Both the position numbers and the translations under genes were made by a program. The notes below the pieces were generated by a model. The model ran no database searches, was not told the origin of the DNA, and saw nothing but the letters and a program-made list of their open reading frames with translations. A DNA stretch of 64,000 bases from Rosenbergiella nectarea (lineage in GTDB: Bacteria > Pseudomonadota > Gammaproteobacteria > Enterobacterales > Enterobacteriaceae): positions 300,549-364,548 of the forward strand of contig NZ_FOGC01000001.1 of assembly GCF_900111105.1 (NCBI RefSeq). Reading direction: 5' to 3'. Positions 7,775-19,400 of this stretch are shown here, piece by piece (within the stretch, counting starts at the first letter, position 1; each line of letters starts with the position of its first letter).

Positions 7775-9205
7775 TTAGGAGTCTTCGTTAAATAATTTCG
7801 CTTTATAGGCAGGATGCATCAAGTTTTCGACGGAGAAAATATCGTCCAGTTCTGACTCAGTGAGCAGTTCTCTTTCAAGTACGACCTCACGGACACTTTT
7901 CCCGGTTTCAGCACAGATTTTACCCACAATATCGCCATTATGATGACCAATATAAGGGTTTAGATAAGTGACGATACCGATCGAGTTAAACACGTAAGAC
8001 TCACAAATAGCTTGGTTAACGGTAATGCCGTTGACGCATTTCTCCAACAGGTTGTAGCAAGCATTGCTGAGGATTGAGATCGACTCAAACATGGCTTGGC
8101 CGATGACGGGTTCCATCACATTTAACTGCAATTGCCCAGCTTCCGCCGCCATGGTCACGGTCGTGTCGTTACCAATCACCTTGAAGCACACTTGGTTAAC
8201 CACTTCGGGCACAACCGGATTGACCTTGGCTGGCATGATCGATGAACCGGCTTGCAATTGCGGCAGATTGATCTCGTTTAACCCTGCGCGAGGACCGGAA
8301 GAAAGTAAGCGTAAATCGTTACAGATTTTCGAGAGCTTAACGGCCAGACGTTTTAACGAAGAGTGGACCATGACATAAGCGCCACAATCGGAGGTGGCTT
8401 CGATAAGGTCTTCAGCCGCGACAACAGGGAGTTGCGTGATTTGTGCAAGGTAGTTAACCGCGAGTGTTTGATAGCCTTCAGGCGTATTGAGGCGCGTGCC
8501 GATAGCCGTTGCACCCAGGTTGACCTCTAACAATAGCTGAGCGGTGTGCAGAATACTTTTCGTTTCTTCTTTCAATAACACGCTAAAAGCTTTGAACTCT
8601 TGGCCGACGGTCATCGGTACCGCATCTTGTAGCTGGGTGCGACCCATTTTTAAGATATGGGAAAACTCTTTTGACTTACGATCAAAGCCTTCACTTAGCT
8701 GAGTGATGGCTTCTATAAGTTTAAGTAGTGAGTGATACACCGCGACACGGAAACCGGTAGGGTAGGCATCGTTGGTCGACTGACACATATTAACGTGGTC
8801 ATTCGGGTTAAGGTGTTGGTATTCACCTTTTTGGTAACCCATCAACTCCAGCCCGATGTTGGCCAGCACCTCATTGGTATTCATATTGACCGAGGTACCC
8901 GCGCCCCCTTGATAGACATCAACAGGGAATTGGTCGATGCAGGTTCCATTATTCAGGACTTCATCGCAGGCTTTGATGATCGCTTCAGCAATACTGCGTG
9001 GCAGCGTCTTAAGGTCACGGTTGGCCAATGCTGCAGCCTTTTTCACCATTACCATGCCGCGAACAAATTCAGGAATATCGCTGATTTTACTGCTGCTTAT
9101 ATAAAAATTTTCAATCGCACGTAACGTATGAATTCCAAAGTAAGCATCAGCGGGGACTTCACGCATGCCGAGGAGGTCTTCTTCGATACGAATATTTTTG
9201 GTCAT
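7775..9205 (-). CDS. aspA: Aspartate ammonia-lyase
   Basis: The enzyme converts L-aspartate to fumarate and ammonia and acts as a cytoplasmic tetramer in amino-acid catabolism and anaerobic fumarate supply. The 476 residues align along the whole length with E. coli AspA, starting [22 protein letters not shown]. The superfamily signature [11 protein letters not shown] and the conserved PNDHVN and [11 protein letters not shown] segments are present. One oddity is Arg238 in IGTRLNTP, where E. coli has glycine. The usual partner dcuA is absent next to it, and frdABCD is absent from its E. coli position near epmA. It is transcribed alone, divergent from fxsA. Confidence 0.97.
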   Translation of the reverse strand: MTKNIRIEEDLLGMREVPADAYFGIHTLRAIENFYISSSKISDIPEFVRGMVMVKKAAALANRDLKTLPRSIAEAIIKACDEVLNNGTCIDQFPVDVYQGGAGTSVNMNTNEVLANIGLELMGYQKGEYQHLNPNDHVNMCQSTNDAYPTGFRVAVYHSLLKLIEAITQLSEGFDRKSKEFSHILKMGRTQLQDAVPMTVGQEFKAFSVLLKEETKSILHTAQLLLEVNLGATAIGTRLNTPEGYQTLAVNYLAQITQLPVVAAEDLIEATSDCGAYVMVHSSLKRLAVKLSKICNDLRLLSSGPRAGLNEINLPQLQAGSSIMPAKVNPVVPEVVNQVCFKVIGNDTTVTMAAEAGQLQLNVMEPVIGQAMFESISILSNACYNLLEKCVNGITVNQAICESYVFNSIGIVTYLNPYIGHHNGDIVGKICAETGKSVREVVLERELLTESELDDIFSVENLMHPAYKAKLFNEDS

Positions 9206-9624
9206 GAGAGCCTTCTTATAATAGGTCGTCGTTTTCCATGTCGACGGTAATGTTGCCGTATAGATTTAACCGGCGCTGCGCGAAGCGTAGCAAACCGTGA
9301 CGCGATCATAGGCGGTTTTATTTAAAATTCAGCCACACAGATCACTATATAGTAACTTTTTTTTTACATTTAATCCCTCGGTAACCGAGATTACCGAATC
9401 ATTGTGCTTAGTGTATGGACAGGCACTGGGATTTAACAATAGTAAAAACGAATTGTTTACGGCATTGATTCGACGCTAGGGATTTCGAGATGACAAATAT
9501 TGACAAAAAAGTCGCCCCTTTATGCTGCTTTCTAGGGGAATTACCTTGAATTGCGCGTAATACGTACCCATGATTAGCAAATAGGTCGAACAGCGATCCT
9601 TTTTACGAATCTGAGGAGACCACC
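9206..9624. promoter_or_regulatory. Divergent intergenic region between aspA and fxsA
   Basis: This 419-base gap must carry the aspA and fxsA promoters. A short palindrome CTCGGT-A-ACCGAG lies at 9377-9389, a possible operator. A TTGACA at about 9498 with TATGCT 15 bases later is a candidate fxsA promoter with short spacing. I saw no convincing CRP or FNR site and no open reading frame. Confidence 0.4.
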
Positions 9625-10101
9625 GTGCGTTGGTTACCATTTATAGCTTTATTTATCTTGGCATGGATCGAGATATCACTCTTTATTAAAGTCGCTCATC
9701 TCTTTGGTGTGCTATTAACGTTATTACTGGTGATAGCCACTTCAGCTATAGGGTTATCTCTGGTGAAAAATCAAGGCATCAAAAATTTCCGCCTGATGCA
9801 GGAAAAACTGGTCCGTAATGAGAATCCAGCCCCTGAAATGACGCGTGGATTATCCCTATTTCTAGCGGGTTTTTTATTGATTTTACCCGGCTTTTTTACC
9901 GATTTCTTAGGGGCGCTATTGCTGCTTCCTCCGGTGCAGCAACGACTCACTCATAAGCTGATGCCTTTTATCACCGTTTGGGGAGGCCGAGGCCAGGCGG
10001 GTAGGGATACTGGTCACACCATGGAGGGAGAGTTTGAGCGTCGTGAAGAGAAACAACTCGACCATCGCGATGACAGCGCCTCAACTCATAAAACAGATTA
10101 A
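9625..10101 (+). CDS. fxsA: FxsA-family inner-membrane protein
   Basis: A 158-residue FxsA (UPF0716) protein. The first 105 residues contain three or four hydrophobic segments, including the conserved FLLILPGFFTDFLGALLLLP. The C-terminal 50 residues are hydrophilic and rich in charged residues. In E. coli, extra FxsA relieves exclusion of phage T7 by the F plasmid, but its normal role is not known. The GTG start follows GAGGAGACCACC. It sits immediately upstream of groES, as in E. coli. Confidence 0.93.
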   Translation: MRWLPFIALFILAWIEISLFIKVAHLFGVLLTLLLVIATSAIGLSLVKNQGIKNFRLMQEKLVRNENPAPEMTRGLSLFLAGFLLILPGFFTDFLGALLLLPPVQQRLTHKLMPFITVWGGRGQAGRDTGHTMEGEFERREEKQLDHRDDSASTHKTD

Positions 10102-10217
10102 CTCCCTCTTATATCACGCTAGCTGAGCCTAGCGTGTTATCTCTGGACTCCCCTGCGCCTTAGTAGCCTAAAAAGGTCTCAATAGGGAAATTTTTTCAAA
10201 AAAATTTCTCATCTACC

Positions 10218-10244
10218 CTTGAAAGTGAAGCCTATCGTCCCTAC
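10218..10244 (+). promoter_or_regulatory. Sigma-32 heat-shock promoter of groES-groEL
   Basis: CTTGAAA at 10218-10224, a 13-base spacer and TCCCTAC at 10238-10244 match the sigma-32 consensus (CTTGAAA, 11-16 bases, CCCCATNT). The layout closely resembles the E. coli groE promoter. It lies about 75 bases before groES. Confidence 0.85.
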
Positions 10245-10320
10245 CTCTAAAGTCACGAAGCCAGTTTGGCATCAAATTTAAAATAATGCGTGATTAGCTA
10301 TCTCATAGGAGAACGATCAA

Positions 10321-10614
10321 ATGAACATTCGTCCATTACATGACCGTGTAATTGTTAAGCGTAAAGAAGTTGAAGCAAAATCAGCAGGCGGTATCGTATT
10401 GACTGGTTCTGCAGCGGGCAAATCAACCCGTGCTGAAGTTTTAGCTGTGGGCAATGGTCGCATTCTTGAAAATGGTGAAGTAAAACCACTGGACGTAAAA
10501 GTCGGTGATGTAGTGATCTTTAACGAAGGTTACGGCGCTAAAACAGAAAAGATTGATAACGAAGAAGTTCTTATCATTTCAGAGAACGATATTCTCGCCG
10601 TAGTGACTGCGTAA
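10321..10614 (+). CDS. groS: Co-chaperonin GroES
   Basis: The 97-residue co-chaperonin forms the heptameric lid of the GroEL cage and binds through its mobile loop. Here the loop is the [15 protein letters not shown] segment near residues 20-35. Length and sequence ([14 protein letters not shown] to ENDILAVV) match E. coli. It is preceded by a GGAG ribosome-binding site and a sigma-32 promoter and is followed after 42 bases by groL. Confidence 0.99.
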   Translation: MNIRPLHDRVIVKRKEVEAKSAGGIVLTGSAAGKSTRAEVLAVGNGRILENGEVKPLDVKVGDVVIFNEGYGAKTEKIDNEEVLIISENDILAVVTA

Positions 10615-10653
10615 TTACACGGAATATTTCATTATTAAATATTGAAGGAATAG

Positions 10654-12303
<1,650 letters not shown>

Positions 12304-12372
12304 GGTGACTCCGGTCACTGGCAAACATTGCCTCTCTAGCCAGACAGCGTAAGCTGCCGAGTTAGCCAGCCG

Positions 12373-12400
12373 AAACCCTAGCGAAAGCTAGGGTTTTTTA
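12373..12400 (+). terminator. Rho-independent terminator of the groE operon
   Basis: AAACCCTAGC, a GAAA tetraloop and GCTAGGGTTT form a 10-bp stem followed by more T residues. The region from here to the next gene (12401-12635) holds only an 8-bp inverted repeat, CTTATCGG/CCGATAAG, at 12436-12475. Confidence 0.9.
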
Positions 12401-12635
12401 TGTCTATCGGATAAGCGAGGAGAGTAATCTGTTACCTTATCGGAACTCAACTAGGCTTATCTTTTAGCCGATAAGTCACTCTTGCCGGGCAATCCACGAT
12501 GGGGGACTTTTCACGGCATAGCTGGAATTTAACGATGATTGCCGATATTCTAACGGCTCTTAAGTAAGCCAAGACGTTGTAAAGCCTAACTAGGCACCAA
12601 GTAATACTCTACTACGTATAATAACGAGGAATAAA

Positions 12636-12989
12636 ATGCGTTTACTTTCAGTCATTCCGGTTTTGGTTGCAGTACTTGTCGTCGCTGGCTGTAGTTCGTC
12701 CGGTAATCAATTGAATGCGGCGGGGCAGAATGTGCGCTTCATTGACCAACAACCCGGCACGGAATGCCATTATATTGGTACGGCGAGTGGCGAGCAGAGC
12801 AATTGGTTCTCTGGCCAGCAAATCGAAGGGGGTAACTCTTTGCGTGGCGCGGCGAATAACTTGCGTAATCGTGCTGCAGAAATGGGCGGTAACGTTATTT
12901 ATAACGCAAGCACTCCAGGGCTTAGCTTAGTGTCGAGCTTTGTACCGGTCGCGACTAAGATGTCTGGCCAAGTTTATAAGTGCCCTTAA
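12636..12989 (+). CDS. yjeI: DUF4156 lipoprotein YjeI
   Basis: A 117-residue outer-membrane-type lipoprotein. The signal peptide ends at the lipobox VAGC (Cys19). The mature domain has the DUF4156 pattern QQPGTECHYIGTASG..SNW, then RGAANNLRNRAAEMGGNVIY, and a C-terminal GQVYKCP. It corresponds to E. coli YjeI, which also lies just downstream of groEL. The function is unknown. The ATG follows ACGAGGAATAAA. Confidence 0.9.
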   Translation: MRLLSVIPVLVAVLVVAGCSSSGNQLNAAGQNVRFIDQQPGTECHYIGTASGEQSNWFSGQQIEGGNSLRGAANNLRNRAAEMGGNVIYNASTPGLSLVSSFVPVATKMSGQVYKCP

Positions 12990-12996
12990 TCGTTTA

Positions 12997-13036
12997 ATCG
13001 ATAGGCGTATCAAACTGGGTTGATACGCCTATCGAT
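12997..13036. terminator. Perfect 17-bp hairpin between convergent genes
   Basis: The 17-base arms at 12997-13013 and 13020-13036 are exact reverse complements around a 6-base loop. The hairpin lies between convergent yjeI and the DUF1090 gene and probably terminates both, although no clear T-run follows on either strand. Confidence 0.6.
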
Positions 13037-13040
13037 AGCC

Positions 13041-13469
13041 CTAGTTGAGGGTACGTAAGCCTTGTTGCTTATGTTGTAACTCTGCAGTAATTTTCTCAAT
13101 ATCGGCTTGTTTCTCAGCGATTTTCGCGCGATATTTTGCCATCTTCTCTGCGTTATTCTTCGCGGTTGCCTTTTGAAGATCTTGTTGACTCTCCTGCAAA
13201 TCCTGCTGTTTTTCTTCTAATTTACGCTGTAACTTTTCAACGTCTTGTTCTGCATCGCGCCGAACACTTGACGCGGTACAGTTCTCTTTGACTTCCGCTA
13301 AGGCCTTTTTCAAGCCTGCCACTTGATGACTATTGTTATGCTGTTGTGCGTAACTCAGTTGTTCGTTTAACGCGGCTTCTTTTTGAGCACAGGTCTGTAC
13401 AGCAAATGCTTGCTGGGTGACAAGCAGGGCTGCAAGAGAGAGTAACGGTACAGATAATCGCTTTTTCAT
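13041..13469 (-). CDS. DUF1090 periplasmic coiled-coil protein (YqjC-like)
   Basis: About 142 residues: a signal peptide (MKKRLSVPLLSLAALLVTQQAFA), then a mature protein made almost entirely of charged heptads, including repeats such as LEEKQQDLQESQQDLQKA. Two cysteines (residues about 27 and 65) may form a disulfide. It belongs to DUF1090, the family of E. coli YqjC, whose role is unclear. The ATG at 13469 follows AAAGGAAT and is preferred over one 15 bases upstream. In E. coli yqjC lies elsewhere, so this may be a relocated or paralogous copy. Confidence 0.85.
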   Translation of the reverse strand: MKKRLSVPLLSLAALLVTQQAFAVQTCAQKEAALNEQLSYAQQHNNSHQVAGLKKALAEVKENCTASSVRRDAEQDVEKLQRKLEEKQQDLQESQQDLQKATAKNNAEKMAKYRAKIAEKQADIEKITAELQHKQQGLRTLN

Positions 13470-13519
13470 AGATATTCCTTTCATAAAAGATTAATCGTCA
13501 GCTGTAGTTACCACTCCCA

Positions 13520-14548
13520 TTACACCTGACGGAGCTGCAAGTCTAATGGTGTTTTACTCGGTTCACCGCCGATTTCCCGAGCAAGACGGGGAACTAGATA
13601 GCCAGACACTTTACTCAATAAGCCGTGCATAATGATACGCGCTTCTTCATCGGAGACATAAAAGTGTGCGGCCCCCTGCACTTTATCCAAAACATGGAGG
13701 TAGTACGGGATAATTCCGACATCAAACAGACGGTTACTTAGGGTAGCAAGAATGGTGGCATCGTCGTTGATATCGCGCAATAAAACACTTTGATTCAGTA
13801 ACGTGACGTTCGCGGTTTTAAGGCGAGCCATTGCGTGGGCGAACTCGGCATCAATTTCTTGAGCATGATTGACATGGGTGACCATGATCACTTGTAGGCG
13901 AGAGGCCGCAAGTCGTTGGCATAATGTTTCTGTGACCCGCGCGGGGATGACGACCGGTAAACGCGAATGGATCCTTAAGCGTTGAATATGGGGAATCGCT
14001 TCCAGTTCACCGATTAAATAATCCAACTCATGATCCTTAGCCATTAAGGGATCACCGCCGGAGAAGATAATTTCGTTTAATTCTGGGTGTTGACGGATAT
14101 AATCAAGCGCGACTTGCCAATTGCGCTTATTACCTTGGTTATCTTGGTACGGGAAATGGCGGCGAAAACAGTATCGACAATTGACTGCGCAGCCCCCTTT
14201 TACCAATAACAGCGCACGGTTGACGTATTTATGGAGTAACCCAGGTACTGCCGCGGTTTGTTCGTCAAGTGGATCAGTCGAATAGCCAGGCGTTACGGTA
14301 AACTCGCTGGCTTGCGTGACGACTTGGCGTAGTAGGGGATCGTTAGAATCGCCTTGAGCCATTCGACGAATGAATGCACGGGGGACACGCAGTGCAAATA
14401 AACGGCGTGCGTCATGGCCTGCCTGGAGTTCAGGTAGGTGATCGAGATTTAAAAGTTGTAGTAATTCAGCAGGTTCTGTTACAACGTCTGCAAGTTGCTG
14501 CAACCAATCTTCTCTCGCAGGGGTATTTAGGGTTACAATGTTTGCCAT
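13520..14548 (-). CDS. epmB: EF-P lysine 2,3-aminomutase EpmB
   Basis: A radical SAM enzyme that converts (S)-alpha-lysine to (R)-beta-lysine, the substrate that EpmA attaches to EF-P. The cluster motif CAVNCRYCFRRHF is intact, as are the downstream FSGGDPLM and the LKxLD-type PLP region near the C-terminus (QGAAHFYVSDEEA). Length is 342 residues from MANIVTLNTP, as in E. coli; an ATG four codons earlier is also possible. It is divergent from efp with about 40 bases between. Confidence 0.97.
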   Translation of the reverse strand: MANIVTLNTPAREDWLQQLADVVTEPAELLQLLNLDHLPELQAGHDARRLFALRVPRAFIRRMAQGDSNDPLLRQVVTQASEFTVTPGYSTDPLDEQTAAVPGLLHKYVNRALLLVKGGCAVNCRYCFRRHFPYQDNQGNKRNWQVALDYIRQHPELNEIIFSGGDPLMAKDHELDYLIGELEAIPHIQRLRIHSRLPVVIPARVTETLCQRLAASRLQVIMVTHVNHAQEIDAEFAHAMARLKTANVTLLNQSVLLRDINDDATILATLSNRLFDVGIIPYYLHVLDKVQGAAHFYVSDEEARIIMHGLLSKVSGYLVPRLAREIGGEPSKTPLDLQLRQV

Positions 14549-14587
14549 TTTTGGCTTCATACCAGTGATTATTTATAGAGGGCCTTC

Positions 14588-15154
14588 ATGGCAACATATT
14601 CTAGCAACGATTTTCGTAACGGTCTTAAAATCATGTTCGACAACGAACCTTATGCTATCGAAGCAAGTGAGTTCGTTAAACCCGGTAAAGGCCAAGCTTT
14701 CGCGCGCGTAAAAATGCGTCGCCTGCTAACCGGTAAACTGATTGAAAAAACCTTCAAATCAACCGATTCAGCAGAAGGTGCTGATGTTGTTGATGTAACC
14801 TTAACTTACCTTTACAACGACGGTGAGTTCTGGCATTTCATGAACAACAACACTTTCGAGCAATTAGCGGCAGACGCTAAAGCTGTCGGTGAGAACGACA
14901 TCTGGTTGCAAGACCAAGCTGAATGTATCGTTACTTTATGGAATGGTAACCCGATTAGCATTCTTCCACCAAATTTCATTGAAGCTGAAATCGTCGAAAC
15001 TGACCCTGGTTTAAAAGGCGATACGGCTGGAACAGGTGGTAAACCGGCTAAACTAACAACCGGTGCTGTAGTAAAAGTACCATTGTTTGTTCAAATCGGT
15101 GAAATTATCCGTGTTGATACACGTTCTGGTGAATACGTTTCGCGCGTTAAGTAA
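14588..15154 (+). CDS. efp: Elongation factor P
   Basis: EF-P rescues ribosomes stalled at proline runs. The 188-residue protein has the three beta-barrel domains of the family. The modified lysine is expected at Lys34 in KPGKGQAF, the site of beta-lysylation by EpmA and EpmB, which flank this gene. The C-terminal [14 protein letters not shown] is typical. It has its own terminator just downstream. Confidence 0.98.
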   Translation: MATYSSNDFRNGLKIMFDNEPYAIEASEFVKPGKGQAFARVKMRRLLTGKLIEKTFKSTDSAEGADVVDVTLTYLYNDGEFWHFMNNNTFEQLAADAKAVGENDIWLQDQAECIVTLWNGNPISILPPNFIEAEIVETDPGLKGDTAGTGGKPAKLTTGAVVKVPLFVQIGEIIRVDTRSGEYVSRVK

Positions 15155-15159
15155 GTGTA

Positions 15160-15185
15160 AGCGCGCCTTGATGGCGCGTTTTTTC
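15160..15185 (+). terminator. Terminator of efp
   Basis: CGCGCC and GGCGCG form a 6-bp stem around TTGAT, followed by six T. It begins a few bases after the efp stop. Confidence 0.85.
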
Positions 15186-15200
15186 TAAAGGTAAAGCGCG

Positions 15201-15332
15201 ATGAAATCATTAGTAATAACAGTGGCTATTTTATTTCTGTTTAGCGCGTCGCTCACCGCTTGTAATACATTTCGTGGGATGGGCGAGGATGTTTCTAGCC
15301 TAGGTCACGCCATTTCTCACGTTGCTAGCTGA
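15201..15332 (+). CDS. ecnA: Entericidin-type small lipoprotein
   Basis: A 43-residue lipoprotein. A hydrophobic signal sequence ends at the lipobox LTAC (Cys21), followed by [18 protein letters not shown], the conserved body of entericidins A and B. In E. coli ecnA (antidote) and ecnB (toxin) lie together after efp. Here only one copy is visible, and its sequence is closer to EcnA. The gene was assigned by reading the frame after AAAGGTAAAGCGCG. Whether it is antidote or toxin cannot be settled without a partner. Confidence 0.8.
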   Translation: MKSLVITVAILFLFSASLTACNTFRGMGEDVSSLGHAISHVAS

Positions 15333-15424
15333 TAGCCTATCACCCTTTTTCACCGTTTAAGCCAGTGCATACCCACTATGCGGACGCATCGTCCCCTATG
15401 ACTTTTTTTGGAAGGATAATCTTG

Positions 15425-16405
15425 ATGAACGAATCGGACTTGTGGCTGCCGAGCGCGCCTATTGTCAATCTGCTTAAGCGTGCAAATTTGCTAGCCGATA
15501 TTCGGCGTTTCTTTGCTGATCGTGGAGTTTTAGAAGTCGAAACCCCCGCAATGAGCCAAGCGACGGTGACAGATATTCATCTGGTCCCTTTTATCACGCG
15601 CTTTGTGGGGCCTGGTGCGGCACAAGGGCGTGATTTATGGTTAATGACTAGCCCTGAATATCATATGAAACGTTTGCTGACCGCAGGCAGCGGGCCGATC
15701 TATCAAATGAGTCGTTGCTTCCGTAATGAGGAAGCTGGACGTCATCATAACCCAGAATTCACTATGCTTGAGTGGTATCGTCCGCATTACGATATGTATC
15801 GGTTGATGAATGAAGTTGATGATTTACTGCAGCAGATTATTGAGTGCGAACCCGCAGAAACGCTTTCCTATCAACAAGCTTTCCAGCGCTATTTAGGGAT
15901 TGATCCGCTCACGGCAGACAAAGAGCAATTAGTGACCTGCGCAGAGAAACTTGGCGTAGGAGATTTAGTTGAGCGAGAAGAGGACCGGGATACCGTCCTT
16001 CAGCTGTTATTTATGCTAGGCGTTGAAACGCAGATAGGGCAAGAAAATAAACCCGCCTTCGTCTATCACTTCCCTGCATCCCAAGCGGCGTTGGCTGAGA
16101 TCAGTACCGAAGACCATCGTGTAGCTGAGCGCTTCGAAGTCTATTTCAAAGGCGTAGAGTTGGCCAATGGTTTCCGTGAATTAACCAATAGTGATGAGCA
16201 GCGTCAACGCTTTGTCGCGGATAACCGTCGTCGCCAGCTAATGGGGTTACCTGAACATCCGATCGATGAGCGTCTATTGGCGGCACTAAGTGCCGGTATG
16301 CCTGACTGCTCGGGGGTGGCATTGGGCATTGACCGTTTGGTTATGCTTGCCCTGAAAGCGGACTCGTTAAAAGAGGTTATGGCCTTTACCGTCGAGAATA
16401 GCTAA
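15425..16405 (+). CDS. epmA: EF-P beta-lysylation protein EpmA
   Basis: A 326-residue paralogue of the catalytic domain of class II lysyl-tRNA synthetase, lacking the anticodon-binding domain. It activates (R)-beta-lysine and attaches it to Lys34 of EF-P. Class II motifs are visible: [13 protein letters not shown], then [27 protein letters not shown] (motif 2 region), and [14 protein letters not shown] (motif 3). The ATG at 15425 follows GGAAGGATAATC and matches the family start. In E. coli frdABCD, ampC and others lie between efp and epmA; here only the entericidin gene does. Confidence 0.97.
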   Translation: MNESDLWLPSAPIVNLLKRANLLADIRRFFADRGVLEVETPAMSQATVTDIHLVPFITRFVGPGAAQGRDLWLMTSPEYHMKRLLTAGSGPIYQMSRCFRNEEAGRHHNPEFTMLEWYRPHYDMYRLMNEVDDLLQQIIECEPAETLSYQQAFQRYLGIDPLTADKEQLVTCAEKLGVGDLVEREEDRDTVLQLLFMLGVETQIGQENKPAFVYHFPASQAALAEISTEDHRVAERFEVYFKGVELANGFRELTNSDEQRQRFVADNRRRQLMGLPEHPIDERLLAALSAGMPDCSGVALGIDRLVMLALKADSLKEVMAFTVENS

Positions 16406-16411
16406 TCACCC

Positions 16412-16434
16412 CAGCCAGTCACGATGACTGGCTG
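16412..16434. terminator. Shared terminator between epmA and mscM
   Basis: CAGCCAGTCA and TGACTGGCTG form a perfect 10-bp stem with a 3-base loop in the 35-base gap between the convergent genes. Confidence 0.75.
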
Positions 16435-16440
16435 AGTGTA

Positions 16441-19400
16441 TTACAGGCCACCCGCGTGGTACTGGGTTGACTGCATGGCCGCCGCTGATTTACCGACTTG
16501 TTCCATCCTTACCTGAACAGGCGGGTAAGGCAGCTCTATATTATGTTCATTAAAGCTATTTAGAATCTGTTGATGCAGGTCGTGACGCAGTGGCATACGG
16601 TGTCCGATCTCAGCGGCATAAATTCTTAATTCAAACAGTTGAATACCTTGATGGATATCCACTAAAAACGCTTCTGCTGCGGGCGTTTTTAAGACATAAC
16701 TGCAGCGGTTAGCTGCCGCCAGAAGTAAATCAGTCACTACGGCGCTGCTGACATGAGGGGGGGCCGGGATGTTTAATACCACTCGTGTATGGGCATCCGA
16801 CAAGGACCAGTTAATAAACTGTTCGGTAATAAAGGCTTTGTTAGGCACAATAATTTCCTTTCGATCCCAGTCCGTAATAGTCGTCGCACGGGTATTAATC
16901 CGCGAGATAGTGCCGGTTAAGTCTCGTATGGTGACGGTATCACCAATTCTGATCGGTTTCTCAAACAGAATAATCAGGCCTGAGATAAAGTTTGCGAAAA
17001 TTTCCTGTAAACCGAAGCCTAATCCCAGACCCATTGCCGCGACTAGCCATTGTAACTTAGACCAGTCGATACCAAGCATTGAGAAGCCCATCATTACGCC
17101 GATAATCATTAATAAATACTTAGTTAGCGTGGTGATGGCATAGCCTGTTCCCGGCGCGAGACTGAGATGCTGTAAGATAGCCAGCTCAAGCATCGCTGGC
17201 ATATTTCTCACTAGCTGCAGGGTGATGATCAATACTAAGATAGCAATCAGCACCGCGCCTAATGTCACCTCTTGTACGCTCTCCACGCCTTGAATCGACG
17301 AGGTCACCCCCCACAGTGGGATATTCTCAAGGAAGGCGAACGCAGAGTGTAGCTCGGACCAAAGTAGAATTAAGGCAAAAAGCGCGACCAGCGCGAGCAG
17401 CGAGCGTACTAAGCGTAGCGACTGCGCACTAATGGTATCGAGATCAATCACTGGCTCTTCAATCGTCTCTTGGCTTTCGCTATTTAGTGCGGTGCTGTCA
17501 TCCTCTTGATGACTTCGTGCACGGCTGGCGAGGATCTCTGCCCGACGTTGGCGTGCGCGGTCAAACTCGATACGGCGACGCTGGATTAACATCCAACGAC
17601 GAATAATATGGTAAACGATCAGCAATAAAAACCAGATTCCCACTGAACTCTCGACTCTCGCTAAGAGTGCTTGAGCAGTAGCCAGATAACCCAGTAGCGA
17701 GGCAATAATCGCAATAGGTGGGATAAGGATCATGATATCCCACAGTAAGCGGTTGACCATATTGTGACTATTACCCTGCCGGTCAAAATAGAGAGGCAGG
17801 CCAGCACGGCGTAGCGCATTGGATACAATAGTCAGCGCGATACAGATCAGAATAAAACTTAGTCGACCCAATGAGGCGGTAAATGGACGATCTTCAATAT
17901 TGTCGAAGGTGATTAATACCATCGTTAGGGGAACGATAAAGCCGATACTGAGGGAGTAATAGCGAACCGCTCGTGACACCGCCTGTGATGGCCAACGGAA
18001 ATGGGCGATAAACAGGCCATTTGGGTGGGCGAAGGTCGCACTGATCATGAAGGCCCAGAGTAAGGGCAGGGTAGCCGTCACGCCATCACCCACGGCTACC
18101 GCAATCGGATAAGGCCAAGCGCGTTGTAGCCCATAACCGAGCGTCGCCCACAGAACCGGTAAGGGTAGGGCGACGAGTATTGACCAGAATACGGTGCGTA
18201 ACGTTAGGGAAAAGCGATCTTGGGTCACTTTACCAATACGGCTGGCAGACCGTGCAAGAAAGGCGTGATAGTGGCGACGTGAGCTCAGGCTTACGATCAC
18301 TAATATTAGCGCGCCAATGACCGGTAAAATAGACTCTCGGCTAGTGGCAACCATCACCAAGGCCTTACCTAATTGCCCCAAACTGTCTAAAGATAATAAC
18401 CGAGTTAGGTCTTGCACGACCTGAAGTGGGTAATGCAGGGTGATGGGATTGATATCCGCCGTCCAAAAAAGATATCGGTGTGTGGCATCCGTGACATCGC
18501 CCAAGGCATCTTGTAGCTGTGTATACGCGACTTTTAATTTAGTGATTTCTAAAATTAAGGCATCACAGCCTGAAATTAATGAATTGAGTAACTCGCCCTG
18601 CGTATTGAGCTGTGCATCGAGGATCCGCCGTTGCTCGCTGGTAATCGATTTACCGCTGGCTTGACGTGTCTCGCGTAACGCATGCTGGCGGGCGAGTAGG
18701 TCTTCGTAATGCAGACGCTGAACACGTAGTTCACCCATTTCACTATCGATCTGCTGGGATTTCGGTGCATCAGGTAATCGAGCCACTTGCGCGCGCAGTG
18801 CCTCACCCAATAGCGTTGACTCGCCTAACCACTGTGATTGTTCGCGTAGAGTGGAGAGCGCTTGACGCACTTGCTGTGTTTGGTTGGCGACAAGTCGTTG
18901 CTGAGAAGAGACCAGCTCCATATGTTGGGCTTGCTGGTTCAGTGCAGCCGAGAGCTCGCGGTTAACGGTGAATTGCTCATGAATAACTGGCGGTAAGTCA
19001 CCACTATTTTCTGCCAGTTGCTCTGTACGTTCTAAGGCGCGCTGCGCCTCATCTTGGCGGAGCGCACTTTGTCGGGTGCGCAGGGCTTGAAGATAGGCAT
19101 CGAGCTGCGCAATCGTTTTTTGATGTAACTCAGCACGTAACTTTGCAAGCTCTTGCCGATTATTGGCAGAGAGCTGTGCCAGTTCCAGCTCATTAACCCG
19201 TGCTTTGTTGGCTGCGTTTTCTGTCTCGTAAGCATTGCCCCGGGCTTGGCCAAGTGGCGTTGAGGAGAGTTGGTAATTTTGTAAGCGACGATCGCTTTCA
19301 GAGAGCGCCCGTCGAGCATCTGTTTGATCACTGGGAAGTTGAGTGAGTGAGTCACTGATTTCCCGAGCCTGGTCCTGCTCCTGTTGTGCTAAGCGCCCTT

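Noticed and set aside
9280..9350. Possible CRP site upstream of aspA
   Set aside because: GTGA and TCA halves have the wrong spacing and the outer bases do not match.
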